Notes: a model not told the origin generated them from the sequence alone. A DNA stretch of 64,000 nt from Chelydra serpentina (GCA_037349315.1 JBAIAC010000004.1:25609001-25673000), one strand, 5' to 3'; positions 31,655 to 45,130 are shown, counted from the stretch's first letter. Program-made: numbers and translations.

Positions 31655-31752
31655 TCTTCAACAAGGCATACTTCATACAAAGCATATCATAATTATATGA
31701 CAGTCATGAATATGGGGGTTCCAGCGTGCTACTCTGAGGTACAGAGTGTCAC
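31655..31752 (+). repeat. LTR 3'-terminal fragment, same family as 57470
   Basis: ATATGGGGGTTCCAGC and GAGGTACAGAGTGTCACA match the last 60-100 bp of the solo LTR at 57470-58572 (CATGGGGGTACTGG, GAGGTACAGAATGTCACA). Confidence 0.55.
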
Positions 31753-31925
31753 AGCTGGTCTGACAGGTTGCTGATGCGGGTTCAATTCCCAGCTCTCCCA
31801 CAGACTTCATACATGCCTCAGTTCCCTATCTATAAAATGGAAATAATAGCACTTCCCTGTCTGACAGGGATGCTGTGAGGATAAACACATTAGAGATGGT
31901 GAAGTGCTCTGATACTACAGTAATT
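31753..31925 (+). repeat. MIR-like SINE
   Basis: GGGTTCAATTCCCAGCTC (B-box region) is followed by CCTCAGTTCCCTATCTATAA, AATGGAAATAATAGCACTTC, CTGTGAGGATAAACACATTA and GTGAAGTGCTCTGATAC, which is the MIR body and L2-shared tail in order. Confidence 0.72.
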
Positions 31926-31929
31926 GGAC

Positions 31930-32498
31930 CACAGGAGTAAGAGCTGACCAGAGCTGTTGACATTTCTTTCTGTTCTGCAGTGGAACAAAAACAAAACCTT
32001 TAGACCATTTTTGTGTATGTAGAAGTGTTAGTCAGGGCACTGGCCTGGGTTATAGCAAACACTGGTTAAAGACTCCTACTCCGCCTGAGTCATATGGAGT
32101 TTTTCATTCTAGATCATGCTGATTCAGCCAGAACAGTGATTTGAATGGGATCTCCTACATCCCAACCCAGTGTCCTAATCACCAAACCGTGAAAGTCTGA
32201 CTCTTCCCTCCACCCCCTACCCCAAAATATTTTTTACTTGAAAATGTTCCAACCAGCTCCACATTTGTACCATAGATAGCTGAGATTTCAAAGAAGCATC
32301 TCTCAGTACGCGTACACACCCCTCTCTAGGTGCGCGTTCATCGGCACTGTCTGGAATTTCAGACATCTGCACTGAATAAACTGCATCGTTTGTTTCTTTC
32401 CTTTTATTTGAAACCCCACGGAGGAGAGAAAATACAGCAGAATAGAAATGGTTTAGCTAAAGTGAGAGTGGGGAATGCCCTACTTAGTGGCATGTTTT
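31930..32498. other. No recognised feature
   Basis: Nothing recognised. Confidence 0.4.
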
Positions 32499-32605
32499 CA
32501 TAGATTCATAGATTCTAGGGCTGGAAGGGACCTCGAGAGGTCATCGAGTCCAGCCCCCTGCCCTCATGGCAGGACCAATTACTGTCTAGACCATCCTTGT
32601 GACGT
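32499..32605 (-). mobile_element. CR1 LINE 3' end, antisense
   Basis: CATAGATTCATAGATTCTAG, then GGCTGGAAGGGACC and GGTCATCGAGTCCAGCCCCC, is the reversed CR1 3' terminus with its octamer-type tail. Very short, 5'-truncated copy. Confidence 0.8.
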
Positions 32606-34210
32606 GAAAGGCACAGCATCACACCCCTGAAGTCTGTCAGTGACATGCCTCTTAGCCTGGGCTATGAGAAGGGCATGGCAGTGCACGGAGGACATGTCAG
32701 AGCTGAAACAGAGCGATATAGCAGGCAACGGGTCTTTCACATTACTGACAGACAATTGCTACACTCCCTATTGTTTTCTCTTGGAGATCAACCTTTTAGT
32801 GGCAATAAATATGACATGATGGTGGGGAGGGATCCAGCTGAGAAGTTACATGATCTCATATACATGAGTGATAGGTATCAGTTTCTGAGAAATAGTTTTT
32901 GTGTGAAATAATTCATCATAGGGGTCAATCATTTGGACTAACTGCTTCAGTACAAACATAAAAATGCCCCAGATGATGTCAATCATAAAGAGGCTGGATT
33001 CTGTGTTCATTGGGATTGGAGAATAAGTAAGAAGAAATGTACTATGCCTGCCAGATAGAACAAGGCAACATATGCTAAATTTACCTCTGGATATGGAGCT
33101 AACCCTGTGCTAAATGCTGTGTGTTTGAATGGTGTGGTACACTCCCATAGTGTCAGATCAGGGCAGTAAGGGAATTAGAAGCGATTTCTCCTGCCCTGGC
33201 TGTGCTCAGAGATCCACAGATGATTGGGGTGTCTACCGTGTCTGAGCAAGAAGGTCTTGCTATCAGCAAGATCTTCCCCCAACTTTCTATAGTTTCTGTT
33301 TACTGATTTCCAGATTCCTCCTGCTACATAAAATTAAGCACCAGGCAGATTGTTCAAAGACTTTCAACAGGGAAAAGTTGAATACACTGAGAAAAGCTGA
33401 ATTTGAGCCAAAAAAAAAATTAATAGAAACAGTTAAATTGCAGGCTTGTTTCCATCCTAATTAATAATTTATTCATGCACTCCAGAGAGATGGCTGTTTA
33501 CTTAAGAATATTTTTGTAATGTTTCATACAGCTGTTTTCATGTGAGCATTCAATTACCATAGCTTAACGACAGCCCAACATAATACAGCTTTCTTTGGAG
33601 CTGTCGGAGGAGGCCAGGCAATAAGAGGACTGGGAAAGGTTCTAAAAAGAAGCTCAAGAGTGAAGCAGAGACAAAGTTTTAGGGATAATATAGTTTTCCT
33701 TATTCTAATAAAGCTCATTGGTCAGCATTAGAAGAAATCAGCTCTTTTCTGTGATTCTTTAACATTGTTTTCCAAACTGCTGTTGAAAGATGATTAGTAT
33801 GGTCACCTTAAACAAGAGGAAAAGAAAATAGCAACATTCAACCCTCTTTATTATTCTCTCAGTTTACCTGTTAATTAAGTGCACTGAGATCCGGGGAGGG
33901 AAGATTGTGAGCTTTTCAGGGCTTCAACCATGTCTTCTTTTGTATTGGTACAGCTGTTGTTAGCACATGCCGTAGATTCAGAGTTTTTAAATCCAGAAGA
34001 GATTATTGGGGCCATGTAGTCTCATAACACAGGCCCTGCTTGGTGCTATGACAAAACAAATGTGAGTAACAAGAATAAAAAAGGTGCTATCAGAGAGCAA
34101 AGTATTATTTATACCGTCACTTTATGTGGTTGTGGCTCGTTAGCATGTCTCCCTTCAGTTTTCTTTTCCTCTTACCTAATGAGACCTATTTCTCTTAACC
34201 TTCCCCAGGA
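32606..34210. other. No recognised feature; AT-rich
   Basis: About 1.6 kb. The 88-aa frame at 32645-32911 has no recognisable domain and no splice support, so it is not called. The part at 33400-33900 is AT-rich with no repeat edges. Confidence 0.35.
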
Positions 34211-34224
34211 CCTAGGTATAATTT

Positions 34225-34785
34225 TCAAACTCTGGGAGGGAGTTTGGGTCCAGGTGGGAGCTTGGGGCGGGGCGTAGGAGGGGACTCGGGTGCCCAATAG
34301 GAGGGGCACTCACCTGCAGCAGCTCCCCACAAGCAGCTCCCCATCCCTGCTACTCCTGGTGGGGGGCACAGCCAGGCGGCTCTGCAAGGAGACACACTGC
34401 CTCTGTCTGCAGGCACCACCCCCTGCAGCTCCCAGTGGCCACGGTTCCCGGCCAATGGACTGGGAGCTGCGGAGTTAGCACTCGGGGCGGGGAGATGGAG
34501 GCAGCGTGCCTACAGAGCCACCTGGCGGCACCTCCGCCAGCGACAGCAGGGATGGGGAGCTGCTTGCGAGGAGCTGTCGGAGGTGAGCGCCCCCCATTCA
34601 GCACCCCAAGCCCCTCCCATGTCCCAACCCCCTGCCCCAAACCCCCTCCCAGAGTGCACCCCACAGCCCCTCCCAGTCCCACACCAATCGCACTATAAAC
34701 CGGACTTTCAGTGCAGATCAGAAGTGCCAGTTTTTAGAGCTTGCCGGTTGGTGAATTGACAGATAAAAGAGCTTTTACTGTACTA
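34225..34785. repeat. GC-rich dispersed repeat
   Basis: CTCTGGGAGGGAGTTTGGGT near 34231 recurs in the body of the element at 38134-38856. Later GACTTTCAGTGCAGATCAGA, CCGGTTGGTGAATTGACAGA and AGAGCTTTTACTGTACTAC form the end of a common turtle repeat. I could not define terminal inverted repeats. Frames here are compositional. Confidence 0.45.
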
Positions 34786-34869
34786 CAGTCCCTGATTCTT
34801 GGAATAGACTTTTTCACTGTAACATCTGTTGAATGATGCTAAAACAATCTATAGGGACAGGGATTAGAC

Positions 34870-35204
34870 CAGAGGTCCCCAAACTATGGAACACACCTGG
34901 AGAAAGATGCAGAGGGGTGCGGCGTGGCCTGGACCAGCCCCCATGGAGGACCAGCCCACCCACCTCCCCAGCCCTGCTCTGCACCCAGCTCCACTCTGGT
35001 TCCAGCCTGGGTCTCCAGCTCCCAGTCCTGACTGCGGCTCTGCTCCTAGCTCCAGGTCCTGACCACACCTCGGCCCCTGGCCATGGCTTAGGCCCCGGCC
35101 CCCAGCCCCAGCTCCCGACTGTGGCTCCCGGGATGGAGGGGGAGGCGCGGATAGATTCCATTATTGGGCGGGGGGACGTGACAGAAAAAGTGTGGGGACC
35201 ACTG
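34870..35204. mobile_element. hAT-type MITE, complete
   Basis: Left CAGAGGTCCCCAAACT and right AGTGTGGGGACCACTG form a 16-bp inverted repeat with two mismatches. Exact 8-bp target duplication GATTAGAC at 34862-34869 and 35205-35212. GC-rich non-coding body. Confidence 0.93.
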
Positions 35205-35514
35205 GATTAGACCCTCAGCCTCTTCCTGTAACAATGCATTTTAAGGGCTGAGAGGTTTCCTGGCACAGCCTTTGATGTTTTTTCCTAAGCACTTATCTTC
35301 CATGAGGAGGAACGGATTGCTACATACAACAAGCTTGAGCAGCGAAGACAAAAAGATTACACTGGAAATGAATAAATGGAGCAGATTTGCTTTGTCAATA
35401 AGAAGTAGTTACCTGAAGCATTAGAAAAATGTAGTTCTTGCATACTGGATAGGGATAGCCTAGTCTACCCACTCACCTGAGTAATGTCCCCCCTACACCT
35501 ACTTTAGGCTTGGT

Positions 35515-35745
35515 GAAAATTACAGCACTTTTCATCCACACTGTATATCTCAAAGCACTTTGCGAAGGTGGTTAAGCATAATTAGCCTCAGTTTAAAGAT
35601 GGGTGATCATTAATGTCTGCGCTGCAGTACAGCCTGGAAGCCCCATTCCGGATCTGGAACCCATTGTGTTAGGAACTATATGGTACAAACGCATAGTGCA
35701 GTGTGGCCTCTGCCTCCAGAAGCTTACCATCTAATGGCTCAAATC
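35515..35745. repeat. L2/MIR-like ancient repeat fragments
   Basis: ATCTCAAAGCACTTTGCG and GCCTCAGTTTAAAGATGGG near 35550-35605, and AAGCTTACCATCTAATGGCT near 35720, are phrases of amniote L2/MIR-related repeats. Confidence 0.45.
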
Positions 35746-35954
35746 CAGCAAGTGGTGGGGCGCAGGTAGAGTGCTGGGCCCCTGTGGGGCCCCACTGATT
35801 TCAGCTGGAACTCTGGGCAAGTGCAGCAGTTCGCTTATGCGCTATTACAGGATCAAAGCCTGATTTAAGACAAGATGCTACATGTAGGTGTAGTGAAAGA
35901 TGAGATGAAAGCGGGAGGTAGGACAAAAGTAACAGCTTTGAAAATCCAGGGATG

Positions 35955-36600
35955 CGTGGGTGTAGCAGATCGAGCACTCACCGCCGCGGCGCTGCCTGGT
36001 GGCTGCCTCGGGAATTAGCTCCTCAGCCTCAGAGCGCCCCCTCCTGGCCAGTGTCTTGCCTGCCACAGGCCCCGTGTCCCACCTTGGGGTGCTGCCCCAC
36101 AGCACTGCCCCCACACTCTGGGTCTCCCTTCTCCAGGGAACCCCCTCCCCCCTGGGCCCTCCTTGCCTCAGTGGCTACTGTCAGTTGTCATCTAGCCCCC
36201 TTTCTCTGGGGCAAACTACAGTCAGTAATGGCCACTCATCACTGGCAAGGGGGTAGGACCAGATGCCTCTGCCTATCCCCAGGCTGCACCTCTGCAGCCC
36301 CAGTACCTCCTTAGGCCTTTAACAAGCCCTCAGCCTGGGGAGTTGCCAGGCTGGAGCTCCCCAGCTCCTCTTGCTCTTCCCCAGCTCTGCTCTGCTCTGC
36401 TTCCAGTACCCTGTGCTCCCAGGCAGCTAAGTCCTTCCCACTCCAAGCCTGGAGTAAGACTGACCCAGCTCCTCCCTAGGAACCCTTCTTATACTGGCCC
36501 AGCCAGGCCCTGATTGGCTGCCCGGCGCAGCCCTTTCCCAGAGCTGTTTTTAACCCCTTCCAAACTGGAGCGGGGTGACTGCCCCGCTATAGTGGGTTAG
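35955..36600. repeat. GC-rich dispersed sequence, unclassified
   Basis: An abruptly GC-rich block (CACCGCCGCGGCGCTGCC to GGTGACTGCCCCGCTATAG) in an AT-rich setting suggests an inserted element, possibly an LTR. No ends or target duplication were identified. The 120-aa frame is composition-driven. Confidence 0.35.
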
Positions 36601-36629
36601 AAGTGTTCACAACTTGATGATCCAGATGA

Positions 36630-36745
36630 TAGTTACTTTTGATGAAGGATAAGTGAGACTCAGAGAGTTTAAGTGACTTACCCAATATCACACAGCAAGT
36701 CAGTAGCAGGATGAGGAATAGATCCCAGATTTTCTATTCTATTTT
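36630..36745 (-). repeat. MIR/L2-like fragment
   Basis: TTAAGTGACTTACCCAATAT and CACACAGCAAGTCAGTAGCA are the reverse of the MIR/L2 phrase TGTGTGACCTTGGGCAAGTC. Confidence 0.5.
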
Positions 36746-36759
36746 AATTATAAGACTGT

Positions 36760-38075
36760 CAGTCCGACATCAATCCTGGCAAGCTAATGGAGTGACTGCT
36801 ATGGGACTCAATAAAAAATTAAAGGAGGGTAATTTAATTAATGATAATCAACATGGGCTGGGGAAAATAGATCCTGGCAGACTAACTTGATATCTTTTTT
36901 TGATGAGATTTCAAGTTTGGTTGCTAAAAGTAATAGCAGAGATGTACTATACTTAGTCTTCTCTAGAGTGTTTGACTTGGTAGCACATGACTTTTTGATT
37001 AAAAAACTAGAACGATATAAAATTAACATTGCAAACATTAAATGAATGAAAAACTGACCAACTGATATGTCTCAAAACGTAACTGTAAATGGGGAATCGT
37101 CATCAAGCGGGTGTTTTTCCAGTTAGGTCCCTCTTGACCCTATGCTATTTAACATTTTTATCGATGACCTGGAAGAAAACATAAAATCATCACTGGTAAA
37201 GTTTGCAGATGACACAAAAATTGAGGGAATGGTAAATAATGAAGAGAATAGATCATTGATTCAGAGAGATCTGGATCGCTTGGTAAATTGCACTCAAGCA
37301 AATAATATGTATTTTAATATGGCTAAAAGTAAATATATACATTTAGGAACAAAGAATGGAGGCTATACTTACACACTGGGAAGCAGTGATACTGAAAAGA
37401 GATTTGGATGTCATGGTGGATAATCAGCTGAACACGAGCTCCCAGTGTGAGACACTACAGACGAAAGAGCTAATGGGATGCATAAACGGGAATCTTAGGT
37501 GGGATTAGAGAGGTTATTTTACCTCTTCATTTGGTGCTGGTCTGATTGCTGCTGAAATACTGTGTTCAGTTCTGGTGCCTGCAATTCAGGAAGGATGCTG
37601 ATAAATTGGAGAGGGTTCAGAGAACAGCCACAAGAATGATTAAAGGATTAGAAAACATGCCTTATAGTGATAGTCACAACCAGCTCAATCTACTTAGCAT
37701 ATCAAAGAGAAGGGTAAAGGGTGACTTGCTTACAGCCTATAAGTATCTACATGAGGAACAAATATTTAATAATAGGCCCTTCACCTTTGCAGAGAAAGGT
37801 ATAACACAATCCAATGGCTGGAAGTTGACAAATTCAGACTAGAAATAAGGCATATATTTTTAATGGTGACAATAATTAACCATCAGAACAATTTACCAAG
37901 GGTCACAGTGGTGTTTCCATCACTGACAATTTTTAAATCAAGATTGGATGTTTTTCTAAAAGATCTGCTCTAGGAAATATTTTGGGGAAGTTCTACAACC
38001 CGTGGTAAGCAGAAGGCCAGACTAGATGATCACAGTGGCCCCTTCTGGCCTTGGAACCTATGAATCTATTCTGTT
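36760..38075 (+). mobile_element. CR1 LINE ORF2 pseudogene with 3' end
   Basis: Reading frames in order: 37142-37423 with LFNIFIDDLEENIKSSLVKF followed by ADDTK (the RT catalytic DD near 37202-37207) and NMYFNMAKSKYIHLG; then 37546-37842 with YCVQFWCLQFRKDADKLERV and ISKRRVKGDLLTAYKYLHEE. The 3' terminus AGAAGGCCAGACTAGATGAT and CCTTCTGGCCTTGGAACC follows at 38009-38058. Stops and frameshifts separate the pieces. Its 3' end is close to complete. Confidence 0.87.
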
Positions 38076-38133
38076 CTATGCAAACTCTTATACTACCCTC
38101 ATCACCACAGTATCTGAGCACCTTCCAATAGTG

Positions 38134-38856
38134 CAGGGGTCTCAAACTCAACTTACCTTAGGGCCAGTGCCAGTCCTCAAATCCTTCCAGCGGGCCAATA
38201 ATGTCACTCATGCCGCCCAGAACCCGCCCCCCAAAACTCCGCTCCCCACCTGCCTAAGGTTCTGGGAGGGAGTTTGGGTGGGGGAGGAGGTCTGGGATGG
38301 AGCAGGGAGTGGGGGTGCAGGAGGAGGGGGTGGGGTTGCAGGCTCTGGGAGGGAGGAGGGGGAAGGGTGCATGCTCTGGGAGGGAGTTTGGGGGCGGGAG
38401 GAGGGGTTTGGGAAGGGGGAGGGGTGCAGGCTCTGGGAGGGAGTTTGGGGGCTGAGGGGTATGCAGAGGGGGTGCAGGCTCTGGGAGGGAGTTTGGGGGT
38501 GGGAGGGGGTATGTGGGGAGGGGGTGGGGGTGCAGGCTCTGGGAGGAGGTTGGAGGGGGTACGGCGCTTACCTGGGACTCCAAGGCAGGGCGGGCCAGGG
38601 GGCCTCTGCATACTGCTGCCCCAAGGCACCACCCCACAGCTTCCCATTGGCTGCAGGGACGCTCAGGGTGGGGGCAGCACACGGAGGCACAGCCCCACCC
38701 CACCCCACCCCACCCCATGGCCACAGGGAGGGGCCAGAAGACACGTGGAGCGAGCAGGCAGACGCCGCTCAGCTCCGCTGCGCTGTAAATCGCCTGGTGG
38801 GGGGAGCCCCCGAGGGCGGCAGGTAGGGCCAAGGGAGAGACCTGACCCCAAAACTG
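38134..38856. mobile_element. hAT-type MITE with internal minisatellite
   Basis: The left end CAGGGGTCTCAAACTCA matches those of the elements at 43479 and 49044. The right end is degenerate, but CAATAGTG (38126-38133) and CAGTAGTG (38857-38864) give an 8-bp target duplication with one mismatch. Six imperfect GCAGGCTCTGGGAGGGAGTT units occupy 38245-38560. The 266-aa and 210-aa frames over it arise from this repeat. Confidence 0.68.
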
Positions 38857-39136
38857 CAGTAGTGTATTAACTGACGTGACTGACATCTGGCCACATGACT
38901 AACATTTGTTCTGGTTCCCAGCTCCATGCTCAGTTAATCAACTAGGCTCCATCAGGCTGTTTGCTAAGTAACAAACACCGTGCCAAATTTTGCTGCCATT
39001 TATACCCATAGAATCCCAAAGAAGCTGTGGTTGTAACAGAGAAGAATTTGGCCCACTTGTTCCAAACCATTTCAGTATATATCACACCTTTGTGTCACAA
39101 TGTATTTGCAAGAATCTTGTGGATAGATCCAAACTA

Positions 39137-40479
<1,343 letters not shown>

Positions 40480-42165
40480 TAACCCTTCTGCAAGATGGAG
40501 CAGGCAGCAACCAGGGCCGGGTTCAATATCTAGGGCAGGGATTGGCAACCTTTGGCACGCGGCCCATCAGGGAAATCCACTGGCTGGCCGGGATGGTTTG
40601 TTTACCTGCAGCGTCCACAGGTTTGGCCGATCACAGCTCCCACTGGCCGTGGTTCGCCGTTCCAGGCCAATGGGGGCTGCAGGAAGTGGCCTGGGCCGAG
40701 GGATGTGCGGACTGCCACTTCCCACACCCCCATTGGCCTAGAGCAGCGAACCGTGGCCAGTGGGAGCTGCGATCGGACGAACCTGCAGACGCTGCAGGTA
40801 AACAAACCGTCCCGGCCCGCCAGCGGATTTCCCTGGGTGTCAGAGGTTGCCGATCCCTGATCTAGGGGTTCCTTTTCAACAATACAACACAGAACTGGCT
40901 TGAGCCCCCACCCAGTAACCTGGGGAAATTGCACACCGCTCCTGGGTGTCTCTGAGAAGTAATACTTCCCCACTCGCAAGCACAGAGCCTGAGCACAGAA
41001 AATAAACTTTTAATGAAAAGAGGGAAGTCACCTGACATTAATTACGGAAAATGCCACAAGCAAGATTCATAAATATAAAACTGTGAGCAGGACACCCACC
41101 CCAGAGTGCATGGGGCAGAGTCTTCTACCTCATGTTCTTGAGTTCTACAACCAGAAGTTCCTTTTCTGTGCCCCTCGCTTCTCCCTCACCACACCCCGCT
41201 CACTGTGGTTGTCCTTGGTCAGTGAGGACCCAGGGTTCAGAGGTGCATCTGTGTGAGTTCACCTCCCACCTGGGGAAAAAGACACCTTGCTTGCTTTGCC
41301 ATCTGAGCACTTCCTCTGGCTGGCTGCCTGCCCCATTAGTCGCAATTCCTCTCCACTGGCCACCCCACCAGCCGCTGTTCCTCGCCACCTGGCCACTCTG
41401 CCAGTCACTGTTCCTGGTCACCCTGCCAGCTAACTGCTCGTCACTTTCACCAGCTGACTGTCAATTACCTTCTGATGTGACCTCTGTAGGTCAATCTCTT
41501 GGTGATTTTTGGCTCTCAGCAGGCTGGGCAGAAACATGACCCCTCCACAAGTGATTTCAGCTCTTCTTGAGCACTCAAAATACCAAAAGGCTCCTAATTA
41601 AGCCTATTTAACTCTATCTTATACAGTGGGGAGAAACAGGTTAAACCATAGTCACACTGCCTGGCTGGGACACCTGTCTCCACCCCTCATACTTTCACGG
41701 GGGTCCAGCATTCGAGCCCCTGGCTTAACAAGGTCCTTTCAGCTGAGGGTGACCCCCCTCATTTGGGACAGCTTAAGCACAGTTCTGCTCCCCTTTATTC
41801 ATACGATAAAGACAACAGCATTGATAACAACATTTCACTACCCCTGCATTCAGTACTAAAGTGATTTGTAACCCAACACCAGCCAAAGTTGATCACTTTG
41901 AGCAACACACCACTCTATCAGCTGGGTATCTAAGCAGAGTAGGTGTGCTCATGTAAATACAGTTTGCTCCTGAAGTCTCTCCCCCTCCCAGCTAGCTGAC
42001 AGGAGAGAACTCATTTAGACCCTGCTTACATCACACCACAGCAATATGACTTACTGAGTTTACTTCAGCGTCCATGACCACTCAGTCCTTGGCTCATTTG
42101 CTGAGACTGCCAATTTTGTTGATGGTTTCTTGATATGGACACCTGCCCCCCGGAGAAGGAAACAA
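40480..42165 (+). repeat. LTR-like element, family B, right end uncertain
   Basis: It begins TGTAACCCTTCTGCAAGATG. The same start is found inverted at 59304-59323. After the nested MITE it continues with a C-rich part and then AGAAAATAAACTTTTAATGA near 40998. An LTR is suggested by the TG start and the shared family, but no CA end or target duplication was found, so length and class are uncertain. Confidence 0.42.
40536..40859. mobile_element. hAT-type MITE, complete, nested near LTR start
   Basis: Left CAGGGATTGGCAACCTTTG and right CAGAGGTTGCCGATCCCTG are inverted with two mismatches. Exact 8-bp target duplication ATCTAGGG at 40528-40535 and 40860-40867. The body has long inverted similarity between its halves. 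Confidence 0.93.
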
Positions 42166-42169
42166 GACT

Positions 42170-43470
42170 ACTAGCTCATTTCCCTGTCCTATAAGACACT
42201 AAAGAGATGTTTGATCTCAGTCCAGTCATTTGAGTTCACAAATATAAAAGCCCTTAACAGACAAAATATTCCTTTTTACATACATGTAGCTGAAGCCTTT
42301 GCTACTACTTTTCATTTTGAAGAGTCTCAAAGAGTTTTACACACTCTGTACAGAGATCACTTTGCCAGCCCCTGCAATGTGACTGTCTCTATGAAGGAAA
42401 CACAGCAGCAGATCTATAACAACATTCACTACAAAGTGAAGGGCATCTTAACTAGGTATAGGGCTAACATCATCTGCAGCCACATAAAATAGGATAAAAG
42501 GGTATAAAGGATATAAAAATCTGATGTTTTAGGGCATTATTCAACCAGTAATGGATGGGGTTAGTACAAAACATCTCCAGGATGTAAGTTATTCTTTTAT
42601 TTCCCCCTATGGCATTCCCCACACCTCCCTCTGAAGCATATGGTGCTAGTCACAGAGACAAGATACTGAACTTGATGCATCAAGAGACTATGTCCATAAC
42701 TTTAAAGGGCAAATCCTGCCTTCAATTATGCTCTTTGCAAGTCAGTGCATTTGAACAGGTGTAAATGAGAGCAGAAATTGCTCCAATGAGAGAAAAAGAA
42801 TGGAAGCAACACTAAGTACATTGAAGCTTCAGAGGAAGAAATACTTGAATAATTTAATCCTTTATATAGAATAGCACTTTCCTGGCCATGCTTAGGGCTG
42901 ACTGACCAGGCTGATGCTGTCACTCTCATCATGTTTATAAAAGATGTAACACAGTTTCTTGCTAAACTAAATCTTCTAGCAAAAATACTGTAATTGCTGA
43001 ATTCTTCTTATGGCGTTCATACCGAGTCCCCCTTTGGTAGGAAAGGTATAAGCCTGGGGCACATTCTGGTGTCAGCGATAGCTTTGTCTTTACTGCAAAA
43101 AGGGTGGGGTTTACACAGAGATCACGATTTTGGGATACAATCTGAGTGGAGACAAGGCACAGGTAGTTTTTGCCTTCATACATCTGGCTGAGATCAACAC
43201 TATTCTTCCATCTGAGGCTGACCGTGGCCAGTTACCCTGAAGTGCCTTGTCCCCACTAGGATTTTACATGAAGATAGCTAGCTAGATGCAAAAGCACACC
43301 TTTTTTTCAGTGAGGACACAGCCTATGTGTACACAGCTCCCCTGGACATCAGTAAGAGCTGTACACAACGGGCCAGATTCCCAGCTGCTGTAAACTGGTA
43401 CAGCTTATTTGATGTCAATAGCAATTTCCAAACATGATGATGTACGTACATCATGGAGCAGTGCTAGTTA
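42170..43470. other. No recognised gene; weak ancient repeat traces
   Basis: TTTGAAGAGTCTCAAAGAGTTTTACAC near 42320 and GGGCCAGATTCCCAGCTG near 43371 are phrases of old amniote repeats. Nothing else was recognised. Confidence 0.35.
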
Positions 43471-43478
43471 ACCTAGGT

Positions 43479-43960
43479 CAGGGGTCTCAAACACGCGGCC
43501 CCTGGAGCTCTTCCCTGTGGCCCGCCGGGCTCCCCGCGCCCCCCCCCCCCTTAAAAAAAATTATTTATTTTTTTACCCCCAGGCAGTTCCCACCACCAGA
43601 CAGTTGTTCTGGCAATGGGAACTGCCTGGGGGTAAAAAAAATATTTACAAATAGGGGGATGGGGGCGGGGAGCCCGGCGGGCCGCAGGGAAGAGCTCCGC
43701 GGGCCGCATGGGAAGAGCTCCGCGGGCCGCATGGGAAGAGCTCTGCGGGCCGCATGGGAAGAGCTTCGTGGTTTCTGGGAGGGAGGGGGAAGGAGCGGGA
43801 AGCCGTGCGCAAAGGGGAGGAGGCAGAGAAGGGGCGGGGCCTAATGGAAGCGGTGGAGTGGGGACGGGGGCAGCGAGGGGGCGGGATCAGTGATGCGGCC
43901 CTCGGGCCAATGCACTAGTCCTCATGCAGCCCTCGTGGTAATTTGAGTTTGAGACCCCTG
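43479..43960. mobile_element. hAT-type MITE, complete
   Basis: Terminal inverted repeat CAGGGGTCTCAAAC (left) with GTTTGAGACCCCTG (right). Target duplication ACCTAGGT (43471-43478) and ACCTAGAT (43961-43968), 7 of 8 identical. A short tandem repeat GAAGAGCTCYGCGGGCCGCAT occupies 43688-43770. The right half is nearly identical, inverted, to the left half of the element at 49044. Confidence 0.9.
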
Positions 43961-43989
43961 ACCTAGATCAAGGAGTATCTGAGGGCTGC

Positions 43990-44570
43990 AGACGGTCTTT
44001 AGGACGTATATTGCAGTAACAGTTTCCTGCAGTTGTGCACTGTTCTTTGCTTTATCAATGGCTTGCCCCAGGAGTGAGACATAGGGAATTATCTGTTCTC
44101 TGCTGTTCCTGAGACTTTCAGAAAGAATGTGCTGAGGAGGCTTATTGGGACAGTAGAAACACAGAGAAAAATGGATTGAAAGAGACTTCTGAGGCTTGAG
44201 GTCACTTCACAGCACTAATGTAGGACCAGGTATCTTGTAAAATATGGAGGAAAGCTCTGGTTTTCCTCTTCAATATTTTCTCCTTGGGTCAACATTTGAA
44301 AAAAGAGTTTCCTGATGCCTTCTGTGTGGCTGTACTGACTCTTCTGAGGCAGCATCACATGTTTGTTCATTTATGTTTTACATAATATTTTTAAAACTTT
44401 CCCTGTGATCTAATATGATTAAAATGCATTTTGCTGGCTAAAAGAGTTATAATATTAGGGCCAAACTCTGAGAAGAGTTGAGCACCTGTAACTCCCATTA
44501 GAACAAGAGACTCCCCAATGCTCGTGTTTAGCATTATCATTTGAAAGCCCACAATATTCTATGTTATATA
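43990..44570. other. No recognised feature
   Basis: Nothing recognised between a MITE and a SINE. Confidence 0.4.
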
Positions 44571-44584
44571 CTATTCTACATAGT

Positions 44585-44744
44585 GGGGGGAGGGATAGCC
44601 TGCTAAACCCAGGGTTGTGAGTTCAATCCTTGAGGGGGCCATTTAGGGATCTGGGGCAAAAATTGGGGATTGGTCCTGCTTTGAGCAGGGGGTTGGACTA
44701 GATGACCTCCTAAGGTCCCTTCCAACCCTGAGATTCTATTCTAC
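44585..44744 (+). repeat. tRNA-derived turtle SINE lacking the A-box segment
   Basis: The head reads GGGGGAGGGATAGC and jumps to CTGCTAAACCCAGGGTTGTG, so about 29 bp present in the copies at 22886 and 60069 (the stretch with TCAGTGGTTTGAGC) are absent. The body and CR1-like 3' end are intact. CTATTCTACATA occurs at 44571-44582 and 44736-44747, a target duplication of up to 12 bp (partly merging with the tail). Confidence 0.85.
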
Positions 44745-44879
44745 ATAAGTTCCTATACCGTGCTCATTACCATAGTATCTGAGCACCTACCAGTAGTACA
44801 TTAAGCAATGGGACTACACATCTGTCACAAGTTGTTTGTTCTCTCATAGTGGTTATGTTGTAGCTAAAAGTGGTTGAAG

Positions 44880-45130
44880 AGATGAGGGGTAAAATTTTCC
44901 AAGGTTTCTAAGCCCAGATCCTGAAAGGATCACAGGTAGGTAGGCACCTAAATGCGTATGATCTGGGTCTAAGTGATTTAGGAATCTAGATTCTAGGTGC
45001 TTTTGAAAATGGGACATAGGCTCTGAAGTTTCATTTTCAAAAGTGACTTAGGGCCAGATTTTTAATGGTATCTAGAAACCCAAAGATGCAGATCAGTGCC
45101 AAATGGGATTTTCAAAAGTAGGTTAGCCAT
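44880..45130. repeat. Dispersed ancient amniote repeat
   Basis: CTAGGTGCTTTTGAAAATGG, TTTCAAAAGTGACTTAGGGC and AATGGGATTTTCAAAAGTA repeat the words seen near 26540 and 51180-51400. A family name is not known to me. Confidence 0.35.

Noticed and set aside
32645..32911. 88-aa frame MPLSLGYEKGMAV...
   Set aside because: Starts with ATG but shows no domain, no splice context and no repeat match; length is within chance expectation for the window.
38026..38886. 266-, 210- and 198-aa frames
   Set aside because: All derive from the G-rich minisatellite units within a MITE; several frames on both strands are open at once, as expected from low complexity.
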